59,068 nt of DNA, taken from NCBI RefSeq assembly GCF_030695035.1, contig NZ_JAUYTT010000016.1, forward strand, positions 1-59,068. The letters run 5' to 3'. The translations under genes were made by a program, and so were the position numbers. Below are positions 36,193 to 44,747 of this stretch, in pieces. Under the pieces are notes generated by a model, which made no database searches, was not told the DNA's origin, and saw only the letters and a program-made list of their open reading frames with translations. The stretch's first letter is position 1; each line of letters starts with the position of its first letter. Source of the stretch: Frigidibacter sp. GTDB lineage: Bacteria > Pseudomonadota > Alphaproteobacteria > Rhodobacterales > Rhodobacteraceae.

Positions 36193-38172
36193 TTACTCCC
36201 GCGTCAGCGCCACCACCGGGTCCAGCCGGGCGGCAGACCTTGCGGGAAGATAACCGAAGGTGACGCCGATCGCGGTGGAGGAGGCGAAGGCCAGCACCAC
36301 GGTCGAGGCCGAATAGGTCAGGCGCATGGTGTCTTGCAGGCTGCCGATCAGCCAGCCGGAGCCGAGGGCCAGCAAGACGCCGATGATGCCGCCCAGAAGG
36401 CAGACCAGAATCGCCTCGGTCAGGAACTGCGCGATGATGTCGGAGCGTCGGGCGCCGACGGCGATGCGCACGCCGATCTCCTTGGTGCGTTCGGTGACGG
36501 ACACCAGCATGATGTTCATCACCCCGATGCCGCCGACCAGCAACGAGATCACCGCGATGGCCGAGACCAGCAGGGTCAGCGTTTGGGCAGTGGAGGTGAT
36601 GCTGTCGCGGATGCTGTCGGAGTTGGTGAGGAAGAAGTCCTTGGTGCCGCCGTGGCGCGAGCGCAGCAGCGCGTCGATCTGCGCCTCGGCGGCGTCGATG
36701 TCGTAGTCGTCGCCGACGCGGACGGTGATGGCATCGACGGTGTTGCCGCCGGTGATGCGCAGCACGGCGGTGGTGTAGGGCAGGAAGACGCGGATCGATT
36801 GAGGGCCGAAGCTGGCGCCCGAGGATTCGACGACGCCGATCACCCGCAGTGGCACCCGGCCGACCTGCACGGTCTTGCCCACCGGGTTTTCGCCATCCGG
36901 GAAGAAGGTGCTGGCGGCATCGGCATCGAGCACCGCCACCTGATCGCGGGCCTGCAAGGACGCATCCGTGAACAGCTGACCTTGCGTGACGGTATAGGCG
37001 CCCACATCGAAATAGGCGATGCCGACGCCGAGCACCGAGGCGGAGGCGGAGACAGAGCCGCGGGTGACATTGGAGGTTGTATTGACCTCGGGCGAGACCG
37101 AGGCCGCATAGGGCTGGAGGGCCAGCGCATCGGCATCGGCAGAGATCAGCGTGTCGATGGCGCCGGCCCGCCTGTCGCCAAAGCCGGTGCCGGGGCGGAT
37201 AGTGATGGTGCTGGTGCCGAGCGAGGAGATGTTTTCCAGCACCTTTTCCTGGCTGCCGGTGCCGAGTGCCACCACGGACACCACCGAGGCGATGCCGATG
37301 ATGATGCCCAGCATGGTCAGGAAACTGCGCATCCGGTGGGCGTTGAGCGCGCGCACCGCCATGATGAACGCCTCGGACATGCGGCCACCAAGCGCGGCGA
37401 GGCCGGACTTTTCGGGCGGCACCGGGTCTGGCGTGGCGATTGGCGGAGTTTCAGGCGGGCCGCTGCGGCTGTCGGAGGTGATGCGGCCATCGCGCAGTTC
37501 CACCACGCGCTGTGCGCGGGCGGCGACGGCGGCGTCATGGGTGATGATGACGATGGTATGGCCGCGGGCATGCAGGTCGTCGAGCAGGGCGAGGAGTTCG
37601 GCCCCCGATTTCGAATCGAGCGCGCCGGTGGGTTCATCGGCCAGGATCACCTCGCCGCCATTCATCAGCGCCCGCGCGACGGAGACGCGCTGCTGCTGGC
37701 CGCCCGACAGCGCGCCGGGGCGGTGGCTTTTGCGGTCGCCGAGGCCGAGCCGGTCGAGAAGGGCGGTGGCGCGGACACGGCGCTCGGCCCGGGCGGCGCC
37801 GGCATAGATGGCGGGCACCTCGACATTCGAGACGGCGTCGAGATCGGGCAGCAACTGGTAGCGCTGGAAGATGAAGCCGAAATGCGCACGGCGCAGGCGG
37901 GCACGGTCTTCCTCGGGCATTTGCGCCACGTCCTGCCCGGCATAGTGGTACTGGCCGGCGGTGGGGCGGTCGAGGCAGCCGATGAGGTTCATCAGCGTGG
38001 ACTTGCCTGAGCCGGAGGCGCCCATGATTGCGATCATCTCACCGGGCCAGATATCAAGGTCGATATCGTCGAGGACGGTGATGCGTTGGTCACCGGCGGT
38101 AAATTCGCGGCGGATATCGCGCATCGAGATCAGTGGGGCGGTTGGGTCGGGGGCCCGATCGGAGCTGGCCAT
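36193..38172 (-). CDS. macB: MacB-type ABC transporter (fused ATPase and permease)
   Basis: A 659-residue fusion. The N-terminal ATPase (1 to ~230) has Walker A GASGSGKST, the signature LSGGQQQRVSVARAL and Walker B VILADEPTGALD. The C-terminal part is a FtsX/MacB permease with one TM near 285, a large periplasmic domain, and three TMs at the end (VISLLVGGIGVMNIMLVSV). MacB-type pumps export macrolides, peptides or lipophilic compounds from the periplasm through an outer-membrane channel. It begins 2 bp after the adaptor gene stop. No TolC-like gene is in the window. Confidence 0.93.
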   Translation of the reverse strand: MASSDRAPDPTAPLISMRDIRREFTAGDQRITVLDDIDLDIWPGEMIAIMGASGSGKSTLMNLIGCLDRPTAGQYHYAGQDVAQMPEEDRARLRRAHFGFIFQRYQLLPDLDAVSNVEVPAIYAGAARAERRVRATALLDRLGLGDRKSHRPGALSGGQQQRVSVARALMNGGEVILADEPTGALDSKSGAELLALLDDLHARGHTIVIITHDAAVAARAQRVVELRDGRITSDSRSGPPETPPIATPDPVPPEKSGLAALGGRMSEAFIMAVRALNAHRMRSFLTMLGIIIGIASVVSVVALGTGSQEKVLENISSLGTSTITIRPGTGFGDRRAGAIDTLISADADALALQPYAASVSPEVNTTSNVTRGSVSASASVLGVGIAYFDVGAYTVTQGQLFTDASLQARDQVAVLDADAASTFFPDGENPVGKTVQVGRVPLRVIGVVESSGASFGPQSIRVFLPYTTAVLRITGGNTVDAITVRVGDDYDIDAAEAQIDALLRSRHGGTKDFFLTNSDSIRDSITSTAQTLTLLVSAIAVISLLVGGIGVMNIMLVSVTERTKEIGVRIAVGARRSDIIAQFLTEAILVCLLGGIIGVLLALGSGWLIGSLQDTMRLTYSASTVVLAFASSTAIGVTFGYLPARSAARLDPVVALTRE

Positions 38173-38173
38173 G

Positions 38174-39352
38174 TCAGAAGCCCATCATCGGCGGGCCACC
38201 CATGCCGCCAGAGCTGCCGGTTGCGGCGGCAGCGGCGCCAGCCGAGGCGACGACGCGCTCGCCCTCCTCCAGCCCCGAGGTGATCTCGGCGGTGACATTG
38301 GTGTTGAGCCCGACCTTGACCGCCCGTTCCGCGACCGCGCCGGTGGCGGGGTCATAGACACTGACAGAGCGGGTTCCATCCTCGGCGCGAGGGCCCAGGG
38401 CGGTGGAGGGGATGGTCAGCACGTCTGTCGCCTGCGCCAGCAGGATGCGGACCTCGGCGGTCATGCCGATGCGCAGGATGCCGTCGGGATTGTCCACGTC
38501 AAGGAGGGCATTGTAGTAGATCGCGGTATCGGTCGAGACGGTATCGCTTTCCTCGATGGTGGCGGGGGCGGGTTCGATGGCGCGGAGCGTCGCGTCGAAC
38601 TGCAGGTCGGGCGCGCCCGAGAGGGTGAAGCTGACGGTCTGGCCGGGGGCGACCTGGACCACATCCGCCTCGGAAATCTCGGCCTTGATCACCATCTTGT
38701 CGAGTGCGGCGAGCTTGACCAGCGTCGGCGAGGAGGTGTTGGCGTTCACCGTCACGCCTTCATCGGTGACGATGGCGACGACGGTGCCGGTGATCGGTGC
38801 GGTGATCCGGGTACGGTCGAGTTCGGTGCGGGCCGAGGAGAGCGAGACCTCGGCCTGCGCCTTCTCGGCCTCGATCTGGTCCAGTTCCGCCTCGGCGACG
38901 GTCAGCCCGGCCTCGGCGGCCTGCAGATCCTCGCTGGAGGTCAGGTTCTTTTCGTTGAGGGTGCGGCGACGCTCCAGCAGCAGATCGGCCTGCAGGATCG
39001 AGGCGCGCTTGGCGGCGATCTGCGCCTCGATCTGCTTCAGCGTGGCTTCGGCCTGCAGGACGGCGTTCTTCTGGTCGTCGGAATCGATCTGGGCGATCAG
39101 GTCGCCCTTCTGCACCAGTTGCCCCAGCTCCACCGCCAGCGTTTCCACCTGCCCCGAGACGCGGGCGCCGACCGACACGAGCTGCGAAGCCTCGATGGCG
39201 CCAGTCGCGAGCACGCTGCGTTCCACGGTGCCGCGGGTCACGGCGACGGTGACCGGCGGGGCGGCGGTGTCGCCTGAGTAGGTTTGCCACCCCCACCAGC
39301 CGCCGCCGAGGGCAAGCGCGGCGATCAGTGCGATCATGAGGGGTTTCTTCAT
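38174..39352 (-). CDS. macA: MacA-type periplasmic adaptor (membrane fusion protein)
   Basis: A 392-residue adaptor. It has an N-terminal signal anchor (MIALIAALALGGGWWGW), a split lipoyl domain (GTVERSVLATGAI and ITAPITGTVVAIVTDEG), a long coiled coil between them (~95-165, Glu/Ala-rich), then beta-barrel and membrane-proximal domains. The C-terminus ends in a Gly/Met-rich GGMGGPPMMG tail. It bridges the MacB-type pump to an outer-membrane channel. The start at 39352 precedes the signal anchor. Cotranscribed with macB. Confidence 0.92.
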   Translation of the reverse strand: MKKPLMIALIAALALGGGWWGWQTYSGDTAAPPVTVAVTRGTVERSVLATGAIEASQLVSVGARVSGQVETLAVELGQLVQKGDLIAQIDSDDQKNAVLQAEATLKQIEAQIAAKRASILQADLLLERRRTLNEKNLTSSEDLQAAEAGLTVAEAELDQIEAEKAQAEVSLSSARTELDRTRITAPITGTVVAIVTDEGVTVNANTSSPTLVKLAALDKMVIKAEISEADVVQVAPGQTVSFTLSGAPDLQFDATLRAIEPAPATIEESDTVSTDTAIYYNALLDVDNPDGILRIGMTAEVRILLAQATDVLTIPSTALGPRAEDGTRSVSVYDPATGAVAERAVKVGLNTNVTAEITSGLEEGERVVASAGAAAAATGSSGGMGGPPMMGF

Positions 39353-39522
39353 TGCGGGGCTCCTGCAGATAAGGCCGCGGATGATACGCGGCAGCGCAGC
39401 GGTTCCGTCGGTCGGGCGCCCGCACGAGCGGCAATACTGGGAGAGAGGGTGAGAGGGAACCATCCTCTGGCGAGGTGTTCGAGAGAAGTCCTTTACCTTG
39501 ACTGTGCCGGCATCGTCCGCTT

Positions 39523-40944
39523 CTAGGCTTTGTCGCGGGCGTTGGCGCGCCGGGCATCGGCTGACAGCAAGGCGAGAACAGCGGCCAGGCGTGAGGTCTG
39601 TTCGCGGATATCCGGAATTGCGGTGATCTCCCAGAACGCTGCGCGAGAGACGGGGCCGATGGCGAACAGTTTGCCCGAGGCCCAGTCATCCTTGCCAAGC
39701 AAGCGACAGGATGACCCGACATCGAGCCCGATGTTCAGAGGATCCACCCGGGCGCTTCCGCGGCGCAGCAGATCGGCGATGAGCGGCGAGGCATGGCGCG
39801 CAGGGTCGCGCCGGATGCCGCGACAGTCGAAGATCAGGGTCGCTGGAAGGATCAGCGGAGTTGCGGACCCTGAGGGCAGGATGCGGGCACCCGCCTGTCC
39901 ACCGGGCAGACGCTCGGCGCGCAGAAAGCTGCCCCGCATTACCCGCATCTGACCCGTAGCCATCGCTTGCTGAAGTGTCGCCTCGGACGCGGGCGGAATG
40001 CGATGACGATGGACGTCCCACCAGGTCGCCGCGTGGCGCAGGAAACGGGATCGCTCTGCCAGTGGCAGGTTTCTCCAGATCGCCTTGACGTGGGGCCTGA
40101 TGCCATCCACGGCATCCCGCCAGGTGCCGCCTTGCTGTTCGGCCTGTCTGGCAAGACCGCGGGCCCAACCAATCAGCACTGTCATCGGTGCTCCCAGCGG
40201 AATCTCCGCCAAGGTCAGCGCCAACGGTTTGGTCGGCCGGTGGGTTCGGGGTAACTGGCCGCGGCGCGACACGCAGAGGATCTCGCCGCGATGGCCTGCC
40301 TTCAGCAAGGTGATGACCCGGTCCACCATCGACAGGCCGGACCCGATGATAACGACGCGGGCGCCCCTGTCAAAATCATCCGGATCGTCCCATGCACCAA
40401 GCAGCAGGCCTTGGGGATCCGGCGCTTCGAGCACATGGCCGGTGGCGAGAACCGCGATATCGCCGATCACGCTTTGCCCGTCGCCCAGATGCACCACGAC
40501 ACCCGCCGGGGTCTCTTGCAGGCGCAAGGCGGTCTGGTGGACGAACCTGAGGCGCTGCGGCCCGGCTCCCTGCAGCCACGGGGAGATGAGGCTGGACAGG
40601 TAGCTGCCATAGGTCGATCTGCTGACGAAACACTGGCCGGTCACGCCCCGACCGTCCGACCGTGTCCGCAGCCAATTCAGGAAATGCCCCGGGTCATTCG
40701 GAAACGCGCTCATGTTGTGGGCGCGGGTGTTGAGCAGGTGGTCCGGATCATCGGTGGAATAGGCCACCCCGCGCCCGGGTGCATGCCGCCCCTCGATGAT
40801 CGTGACCCGGAAGGCGACATCTTGCCGCGAGAGCAGGTGCGTGGCCATCAGCACACCGCTGGCCCCGCCGCCGATGACCACGACATGGGGGCCATGCAGC
40901 TTGGGGCTTGCTGAGGGGCTCTGGATAACCTGGTGATCCATCAT
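39523..40944 (-). CDS. FAD/NAD(P)-binding protein (YdhS-like)
   Basis: A 473-residue flavoprotein-like enzyme of the NAD-binding-9/YdhS type. It has an N-terminal dinucleotide motif VVVIGGGASGVLMATHL, the family's GRGVAYSTDDPDHLLNTRA and a second Rossmann motif VVIIGSGLSMVD. There is no membrane segment. Substrate and role are unknown; relatives act on small organic compounds. Its ATG overlaps the stop of a 52-aa membrane peptide gene (ATGA), and it is the last gene of a four-gene coupled operon led by an alpha/beta hydrolase. Confidence 0.85.
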   Translation of the reverse strand: MMDHQVIQSPSASPKLHGPHVVVIGGGASGVLMATHLLSRQDVAFRVTIIEGRHAPGRGVAYSTDDPDHLLNTRAHNMSAFPNDPGHFLNWLRTRSDGRGVTGQCFVSRSTYGSYLSSLISPWLQGAGPQRLRFVHQTALRLQETPAGVVVHLGDGQSVIGDIAVLATGHVLEAPDPQGLLLGAWDDPDDFDRGARVVIIGSGLSMVDRVITLLKAGHRGEILCVSRRGQLPRTHRPTKPLALTLAEIPLGAPMTVLIGWARGLARQAEQQGGTWRDAVDGIRPHVKAIWRNLPLAERSRFLRHAATWWDVHRHRIPPASEATLQQAMATGQMRVMRGSFLRAERLPGGQAGARILPSGSATPLILPATLIFDCRGIRRDPARHASPLIADLLRRGSARVDPLNIGLDVGSSCRLLGKDDWASGKLFAIGPVSRAAFWEITAIPDIREQTSRLAAVLALLSADARRANARDKA

Positions 40945-41099
40945 CCGAGGACCAGCATGGAGAAGACCGCTGCGAGCCCAAGTGCAGCCGCGAACAGCGC
41001 TGCCATTGCCGGGCCCGTCATGTCACCGTGTCCTTCATTTGCCAGCGAGGCTGCGAATATCTCGGCGAAGTCCTGGTCGAAGCGTCCGTCGATCATCAT
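40941..41099 (-). CDS. Small single-span membrane protein, 52 aa
   Basis: A short gene with AGGAG 7 bases before an ATGATG start. The N-terminal ~28 residues are polar and acidic (DGRFDQDFAEIFAASLANEG). A single hydrophobic helix follows (MAALFAAALGLAAVFSMLVL) right to the C-terminus, so a C-tail-anchored membrane peptide is likely. It overlaps the flavoprotein start by four bases, which strongly supports expression. No family is recognised. It may tether the soluble flavoprotein to the membrane. Confidence 0.7.
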   Translation of the reverse strand: MMIDGRFDQDFAEIFAASLANEGHGDMTGPAMAALFAAALGLAAVFSMLVLG

Positions 41100-41135
41100 G
41101 GTCGGCTCCTGTTGGGACTGGGGGTCTGGGGGCTG

Positions 41136-41291
41136 TCAGTCAAAGGTCCGGTGCGCGGACGCGTCAAAGGCCGACTTGACCGCATCGGGCGCGATCACCA
41201 CGGCGATGACTGCGAGATACGCCGCGGCGAACAGCGCCAGTGCGGCGTAACCGGACAGGCCGGAATCGGGGCGGCGGAACAGATGTTTCAC
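41136..41291 (-). CDS. Small single-span membrane protein, 51 aa
   Basis: A GTG-started 51-residue protein whose first codon overlaps the hydrolase stop (GTGA); the GGAGG for it lies inside the hydrolase 3' end. It has a basic N-terminus (MKHLFRRPDS), a central hydrophobic helix (YAALALFAAAYLAVIAVVIA) and a ~20-residue polar C-terminus. The layout predicts N-in, C-out. It is followed by the second membrane peptide gene 36 bp on. No family is recognised. The pairing of two different tiny membrane proteins resembles small subunits of a membrane complex. Confidence 0.7.
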   Translation of the reverse strand: MKHLFRRPDSGLSGYAALALFAAAYLAVIAVVIAPDAVKSAFDASAHRTFD

Positions 41292-41857
41292 AGGGCGAAC
41301 CTCCGAGCTGGCCTTTGCTGGGACAGCGATCCGGCAGAGCGCCCGAGCAGGTTATCCCGCAGGGCCTTCCCGCTGGCCCACGGACCGAAGCCCGAGGCGA
41401 CGTTGATATGGCCGGCGTTCCCAAGATCGACGAGGTTGCTGCCCCATGCCTGCGTTAGGTGTCTTGCGCGATCGAAGTGCATCCACGGGTCATTGCGGCT
41501 GGCGACTACCGTGGCCGGGATGTCGAGCCGAAGCTCGGGTATGGGGCCGAAATGGCCGATTCGGTCATTGCCCCGGGTCTCGGCCGGGGCCACCAGCAAC
41601 GCAGCCCGCACGCGAAGGTGGGGCCAGGCCGCCAGCAACCGGGCGATCAGCACGGCTCCTAGCGAGTGGCCGACAAGGACGCAGTCGGGGTGGCGCAGGA
41701 TCATCGAGGCCAGCTCGATTTCCCACACCGCGGGAACCGGATGCGCCGGATCCGCCAGATCGACCATCAGCGCGCCGTGCTCGGTTGCGGCCCACCAGTG
41801 CTGCCAATGCGGCGCCGGGGATCCGTCCAGGCCGGGGACGATCAATGTCTTGGTCAT
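41288..41857 (-). CDS. RBBP9/YdeN-type alpha/beta hydrolase
   Basis: A 189-residue serine hydrolase of the RBBP9/YdeN family. It begins with TLIVPGLDGSPAPHWQHWW, has the nucleophile motif GHSLGA, an Asp in ASRNDPW and the catalytic His in GNAGHINV. Substrates of bacterial members are unknown. The start at 41857 has AAGGAAC upstream. It is first in the coupled operon with two tiny membrane proteins and a flavoprotein. A motif shared with the Rrf2 and sulfate-transporter promoters lies 34 bp upstream of its ATG. Confidence 0.88.
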   Translation of the reverse strand: MTKTLIVPGLDGSPAPHWQHWWAATEHGALMVDLADPAHPVPAVWEIELASMILRHPDCVLVGHSLGAVLIARLLAAWPHLRVRAALLVAPAETRGNDRIGHFGPIPELRLDIPATVVASRNDPWMHFDRARHLTQAWGSNLVDLGNAGHINVASGFGPWASGKALRDNLLGRSAGSLSQQRPARRFAL

Positions 41858-41890
41858 GTCCGTGTTCCTTCGACTCGTGTCCCACATAAT

Positions 41891-41912
41891 CTAGCAAGAT
41901 TGTCGTGATTAA
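41891..41912. promoter_or_regulatory. Candidate Rrf2-regulon motif upstream of the hydrolase operon
   Basis: This 22-bp block matches the motif at 43163-43184 (opposite strand) in 15 of 22 positions, including ATTGTCGTG. It shares the core TCGTG and following TTA with the copy at 42492. It lies in the upstream region of the leftward hydrolase operon. Weaker than the other two copies; functional status is inferred. Confidence 0.4.
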
Positions 41913-41963
41913 TGCTTCCAAAGATCAGGTGCAGAAGGGAAGGCCCTTCTCTCTGGTGCGCCT

Positions 41964-42437
41964 TCAGCGCGAGTTTGTGTCCACGGGATAGGCCGTCGTG
42001 AACTTCATCCGCTCCATCGCGAAGTAGCTGGTGACGTTCTTGATCGGCACGGCATCTGTCAGGCGTTTGTAGAGCCTGTCGAAGCCTGCCATGTCGGACA
42101 CGGCGATGCGCAGCAGGTAGTCCATCTCTCCGGCCATGCGGTAGGCTTCCATGATCTCGGGGATGGTTTGCGTGGCGGTGGCGAAGGCCTCGCGCCACTC
42201 TGCCGAGTGGTCGGGCGCCTCGATGCCGACAAAGACCGTGAGGCCGAAGCCCAGCCTTGCCGGGTCGGCGAGGGCAACCCGGCCGGTGAGCACGCCCGCT
42301 GCCTCCAGCTTCTGAATCCGCTTCCAGCAGGGGGTCTGGGACAGGCCGGCCTTGTCGGCGATCTGGGCAACGGGCTGGGTGGCGTCGCGCATCAGCTCTG
42401 CGAGGATCTTGCGGTCTATGAGGTCAAGCTCTGTCAT
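41964..42437 (-). CDS. Lrp/AsnC-family transcriptional regulator
   Basis: A 157-residue regulator with an N-terminal winged helix-turn-helix (LDLIDRKILAELMRDATQPV; then ADKAGLSQTPCWKRIQKLE) and a C-terminal RAM effector domain (LLRIAVSDMAGFDRLYKRL). Such proteins sense amino acids or related metabolites. It is divergent from the Rrf2 gene and followed by the hydrolase operon. The proximity suggests, but does not prove, a role in sulfur amino acid control. Confidence 0.92.
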   Translation of the reverse strand: MTELDLIDRKILAELMRDATQPVAQIADKAGLSQTPCWKRIQKLEAAGVLTGRVALADPARLGFGLTVFVGIEAPDHSAEWREAFATATQTIPEIMEAYRMAGEMDYLLRIAVSDMAGFDRLYKRLTDAVPIKNVTSYFAMERMKFTTAYPVDTNSR

Positions 42438-42491
42438 CTGCTCAAGGCTCCGTGCGGGGCGGGAGGGCTGTCCTTAGAATGCACCAAAGCG

Positions 42492-42513
42492 CGCTAAAGT
42501 CTATCGTGTTTAT
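42492..42513. promoter_or_regulatory. Candidate Rrf2 operator upstream of the Rrf2 gene
   Basis: The 22-bp sequence starts CGCTAAA and ends TCGTGTTTAT. It matches the reverse complement of 43163-43184 in 18 of 22 positions, with the end blocks of 7 and 10 bases identical. A second TCGTG follows directly (TCGTGTATTTACG). It lies in the divergent lrp/rrf2 region and would allow autoregulation. Confidence 0.6.
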
Positions 42514-42624
42514 CGTGTATTTACGAGCCGGCGTTTTACCGCTGTTTTGAAGGGTGCGCGCCGGCCGACGGGCCCAGACAATCACGACATTGATTCTCGC
42601 CATTCGGTCGCGTATCGCTGGGGG

Positions 42625-43089
42625 ATGATCACGCAGAAGATGAAATACGCCCTCAAGGCGCTTCTGGCCCTCGCGGATGAGGCGGCGCAGGAGCAGCCGA
42701 GGGCGTTGACCATCGAGGAGATCGCCAAGCGGTCGGGCACGCCCAAGCGGTTCCTGGAGCACATCCTGCTCGAGGTGCGCAATGCGGGCGTGATCGCCTC
42801 GACCCGCGGGCGTTCGGGCGGCTACAGCCTGATCAAGCCGCCGGCCGAGGTGTCGATCTCGGCGCTGCTGCGCACGATAGATGGGCCGATTGCGCCGCTG
42901 CCCTGCCTCTCGCGCAGTGCCTATCAGCGCTGCGAGGATTGCACGGATGAGGCAAGCTGCCGGATCCGCAAGATCTTTGCCGAGGTGTTCTGGTCCTATC
43001 TGGTGCTGATCGACTCGCTGACCCTGGCCGACATGCTGCGGTCGGACGCGGTGGCGGAGCAGGTCATGGGCGAGGCGGCGCAAGCCTAA
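42625..43089 (+). CDS. Rrf2-family transcriptional regulator with clustered cysteines
   Basis: A 154-residue Rrf2 regulator. It has a winged HTH (MKYALKALLALADEA; IAKRSGTPKRFLEHILLEVR, recognition helix) and the family segment RGRSGGYSLIKPPAEVS. Four cysteines, C94, C103, C106 and C112, could bind an Fe-S cluster or sense redox or sulfur state. The start at 42625 gives the family N-terminus. It lies upstream of a sulfate importer operon, and a shared motif is present upstream of both. In CymR/CysR-like regulators this arrangement goes with control of sulfur assimilation; that role here is inference. Confidence 0.9.
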   Translation: MITQKMKYALKALLALADEAAQEQPRALTIEEIAKRSGTPKRFLEHILLEVRNAGVIASTRGRSGGYSLIKPPAEVSISALLRTIDGPIAPLPCLSRSAYQRCEDCTDEASCRIRKIFAEVFWSYLVLIDSLTLADMLRSDAVAEQVMGEAAQA

Positions 43090-43162
43090 TTAGCTGATAA
43101 TTATCGGTTTTTCTACCGCAGGACAGGCGTGACAGCCTCCTGCGGCCGGAGAATTTTCTTCT

Positions 43163-43184
43163 ATAAACACGACAATATTTAGCG
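43163..43184. promoter_or_regulatory. Candidate Rrf2 operator upstream of the first sulfate importer
   Basis: This 22-bp block (plus strand begins ATAAACACGAC, ends TTTAGCG) is, in reverse, an 18/22 match to 42492-42513. It lies 90 bp before the first gene of the sulfate operon in a visibly A/T-rich promoter region. Nearby are GATAATTATC (43097-43106) and CGACA/TGTCG (about 43206-43220) palindromes. Confidence 0.6.
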
Positions 43185-43273
43185 TGAATTTGCTTTTGCA
43201 ATACTCGACAAGTCGTGTCGTTATTACGGTCATGGCAGGGACGGATCCTTGCCGGCACCGAAGGAGAACGACG

Positions 43274-43525
43274 ATGACCGCTTTCGCCTTTCACCCTTTC
43301 GCGCAGGCCGGGCTGGCGATGCCTGTTGCCGCCCCCCCGATGCCGCGTGCCTGCGCCGTCCGCCTGATCGACCGTCGCACCGGCGCCGCGCATCGGATCA
43401 ACGGCCGGCCGCTGACGCTGTTCACCCGCCGCCCGCAGGAGGCTGCGGCCGAGCTGCTGGAGGGGCGCGATGCCTCGCTCTGGGAGGTGCGGATCGATCC
43501 CATTGAGCCGGAGGTGCGGCAATGA
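43274..43525 (+). CDS. Small conserved-looking protein ahead of sulfate importer, 83 aa
   Basis: An 83-residue soluble protein with AAGGAG 7 bases before its ATG, the strongest ribosome-binding site in this operon. The first ~25 residues are hydrophobic/Pro-rich; the rest ([40 protein letters not shown]) looks like a small alpha/beta domain. No family recognised. It is the first gene after the putative Rrf2 operator, so it is probably part of the sulfate regulon. Its stop overlaps an upstream start of the next reading frame (ATGA at 43522). Confidence 0.65.
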   Translation: MTAFAFHPFAQAGLAMPVAAPPMPRACAVRLIDRRTGAAHRINGRPLTLFTRRPQEAAAELLEGRDASLWEVRIDPIEPEVRQ

Positions 43526-43623
43526 CCCCCTTTGGCCACCCCCCGATGCTCCACGGCCTCGTGCCGTTGCTTCCCCGCTTTCTGGCCGCCCGCACGGCGC
43601 GCCCCGCTTCCACGGAGACTACC

Positions 43624-44739
43624 ATGCAGACCACGATTTTGCTGTCCGGCAACGCCACGGCCCAGGGCCTGAAGGTCGCCGAGCTGACCGATGGCCGCGT
43701 CACCATCGAGACGGGGCGCGAGCGGGTGACCGGCTGGCCGGTGCCGGCCTTTGCCCGGGGCGCGCTGCCCGTGCTGGCGCTGGCGCTGACCCTTGGTGCC
43801 GCACCGGCCCCGGTTCAGGCAGAAACGCTGCTGAATGTCAGCTATGACCCGACGCGCGAGCTGTATCGCGAGGTGAACGAGGCCTTTGCCGACTGGTGGG
43901 TGGCGCAGGGCAATGAGGCGCCAATCCTCGAGACCTCGCATGGCGGGTCGGGGAGTCAGGCGCGCGCGGTGATCGACGGGCTTGAGGCGCAGGTGGTGAC
44001 GCTGGCGCTGGCCTCGGACATCGACAGGATCGCACAGGCGGGCAAGCTGCCGGCGGGTTGGCAGGGCACGCTGCCGCACAACTCCTCGCCCTATGCCTCG
44101 ACGATCGTGTTCCTGGTGCGGGAAGGGAACCCCAAGGGGCTGGCCGACTGGGGAGATCTGGTGGCGGAGGGGGTGGAGGTGATCACGCCCAACCCGAAAA
44201 CCTCAGGCGGGGCACGGTGGAACTACCTTGCCGCCTGGGCCTGGGCCGAGAAGAACGGGCAGGACCCGCAGGAGTTCGTCGGCAAGCTCTACAAGAACGT
44301 GCCGGTGCTGGACAGCGGCGCGCGCGGGTCCACCACCACCTTCGCGCAGCGCGGGATCGGCGATGTACTGCTGGCCTGGGAGAATGAGGCGTATCTGGCG
44401 CTGAAGGAGCTGGGGGAGGATCAGTTCGACATCGTGGTGCCCTCGGTCTCGGTGCTGGCCGAACCGCCGGTGGCGCTGGTGGAGGGGAACATCAAGTCGG
44501 GTGCGCAGCGCGAGTTGGCGACGGCGTATCTGAACTTCCTCTACACGCCCGAAGGGCAGGCGCTGGCCTTCAAGCACTTTTACCGGGCGTGGGATGCTTC
44601 GGCCGCCGCGCCGGAAGATGTCGCCCGCTTCCCCGATCTGGAGCTGGTGGACATCGCCAGCTTCGGCGGTTGGGCAAAGGTGCAGCCCGAGCATTTCGGC
44701 GATGGCGGCATCTTCGACCAGATCTACGTGGCGAAGTGA
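43624..44739 (+). CDS. Sulfate/thiosulfate-binding periplasmic protein, system 1
   Basis: A 371-residue solute-binding protein of the CysP/Sbp family. The binding motifs [12 protein letters not shown] and NPKTSGGAR are clear, and the C-terminus ends FDQIYVAK. Oddly, from the ATG at 43624 (GGAG upstream) there are ~45 residues before the hydrophobic signal core ([21 protein letters not shown]). From the ATGA-coupled start at 43522 there are ~80. Normal members begin with the signal. Either the true start is later, or a small N-terminal segment has been fused on. First transporter gene of operon 1. Confidence 0.9.
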   Translation: MQTTILLSGNATAQGLKVAELTDGRVTIETGRERVTGWPVPAFARGALPVLALALTLGAAPAPVQAETLLNVSYDPTRELYREVNEAFADWWVAQGNEAPILETSHGGSGSQARAVIDGLEAQVVTLALASDIDRIAQAGKLPAGWQGTLPHNSSPYASTIVFLVREGNPKGLADWGDLVAEGVEVITPNPKTSGGARWNYLAAWAWAEKNGQDPQEFVGKLYKNVPVLDSGARGSTTTFAQRGIGDVLLAWENEAYLALKELGEDQFDIVVPSVSVLAEPPVALVEGNIKSGAQRELATAYLNFLYTPEGQALAFKHFYRAWDASAAAPEDVARFPDLELVDIASFGGWAKVQPEHFGDGGIFDQIYVAK

Positions 44740-44747
44740 GGCTGGCG

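Noticed and set aside
35884-38010. A 708-codon plus-strand frame opposite dnaX and macB
   Set aside because: Repetitive Gly/Asp/His-rich translation, antisense to macB with clear ATPase motifs; a shadow of codon bias.
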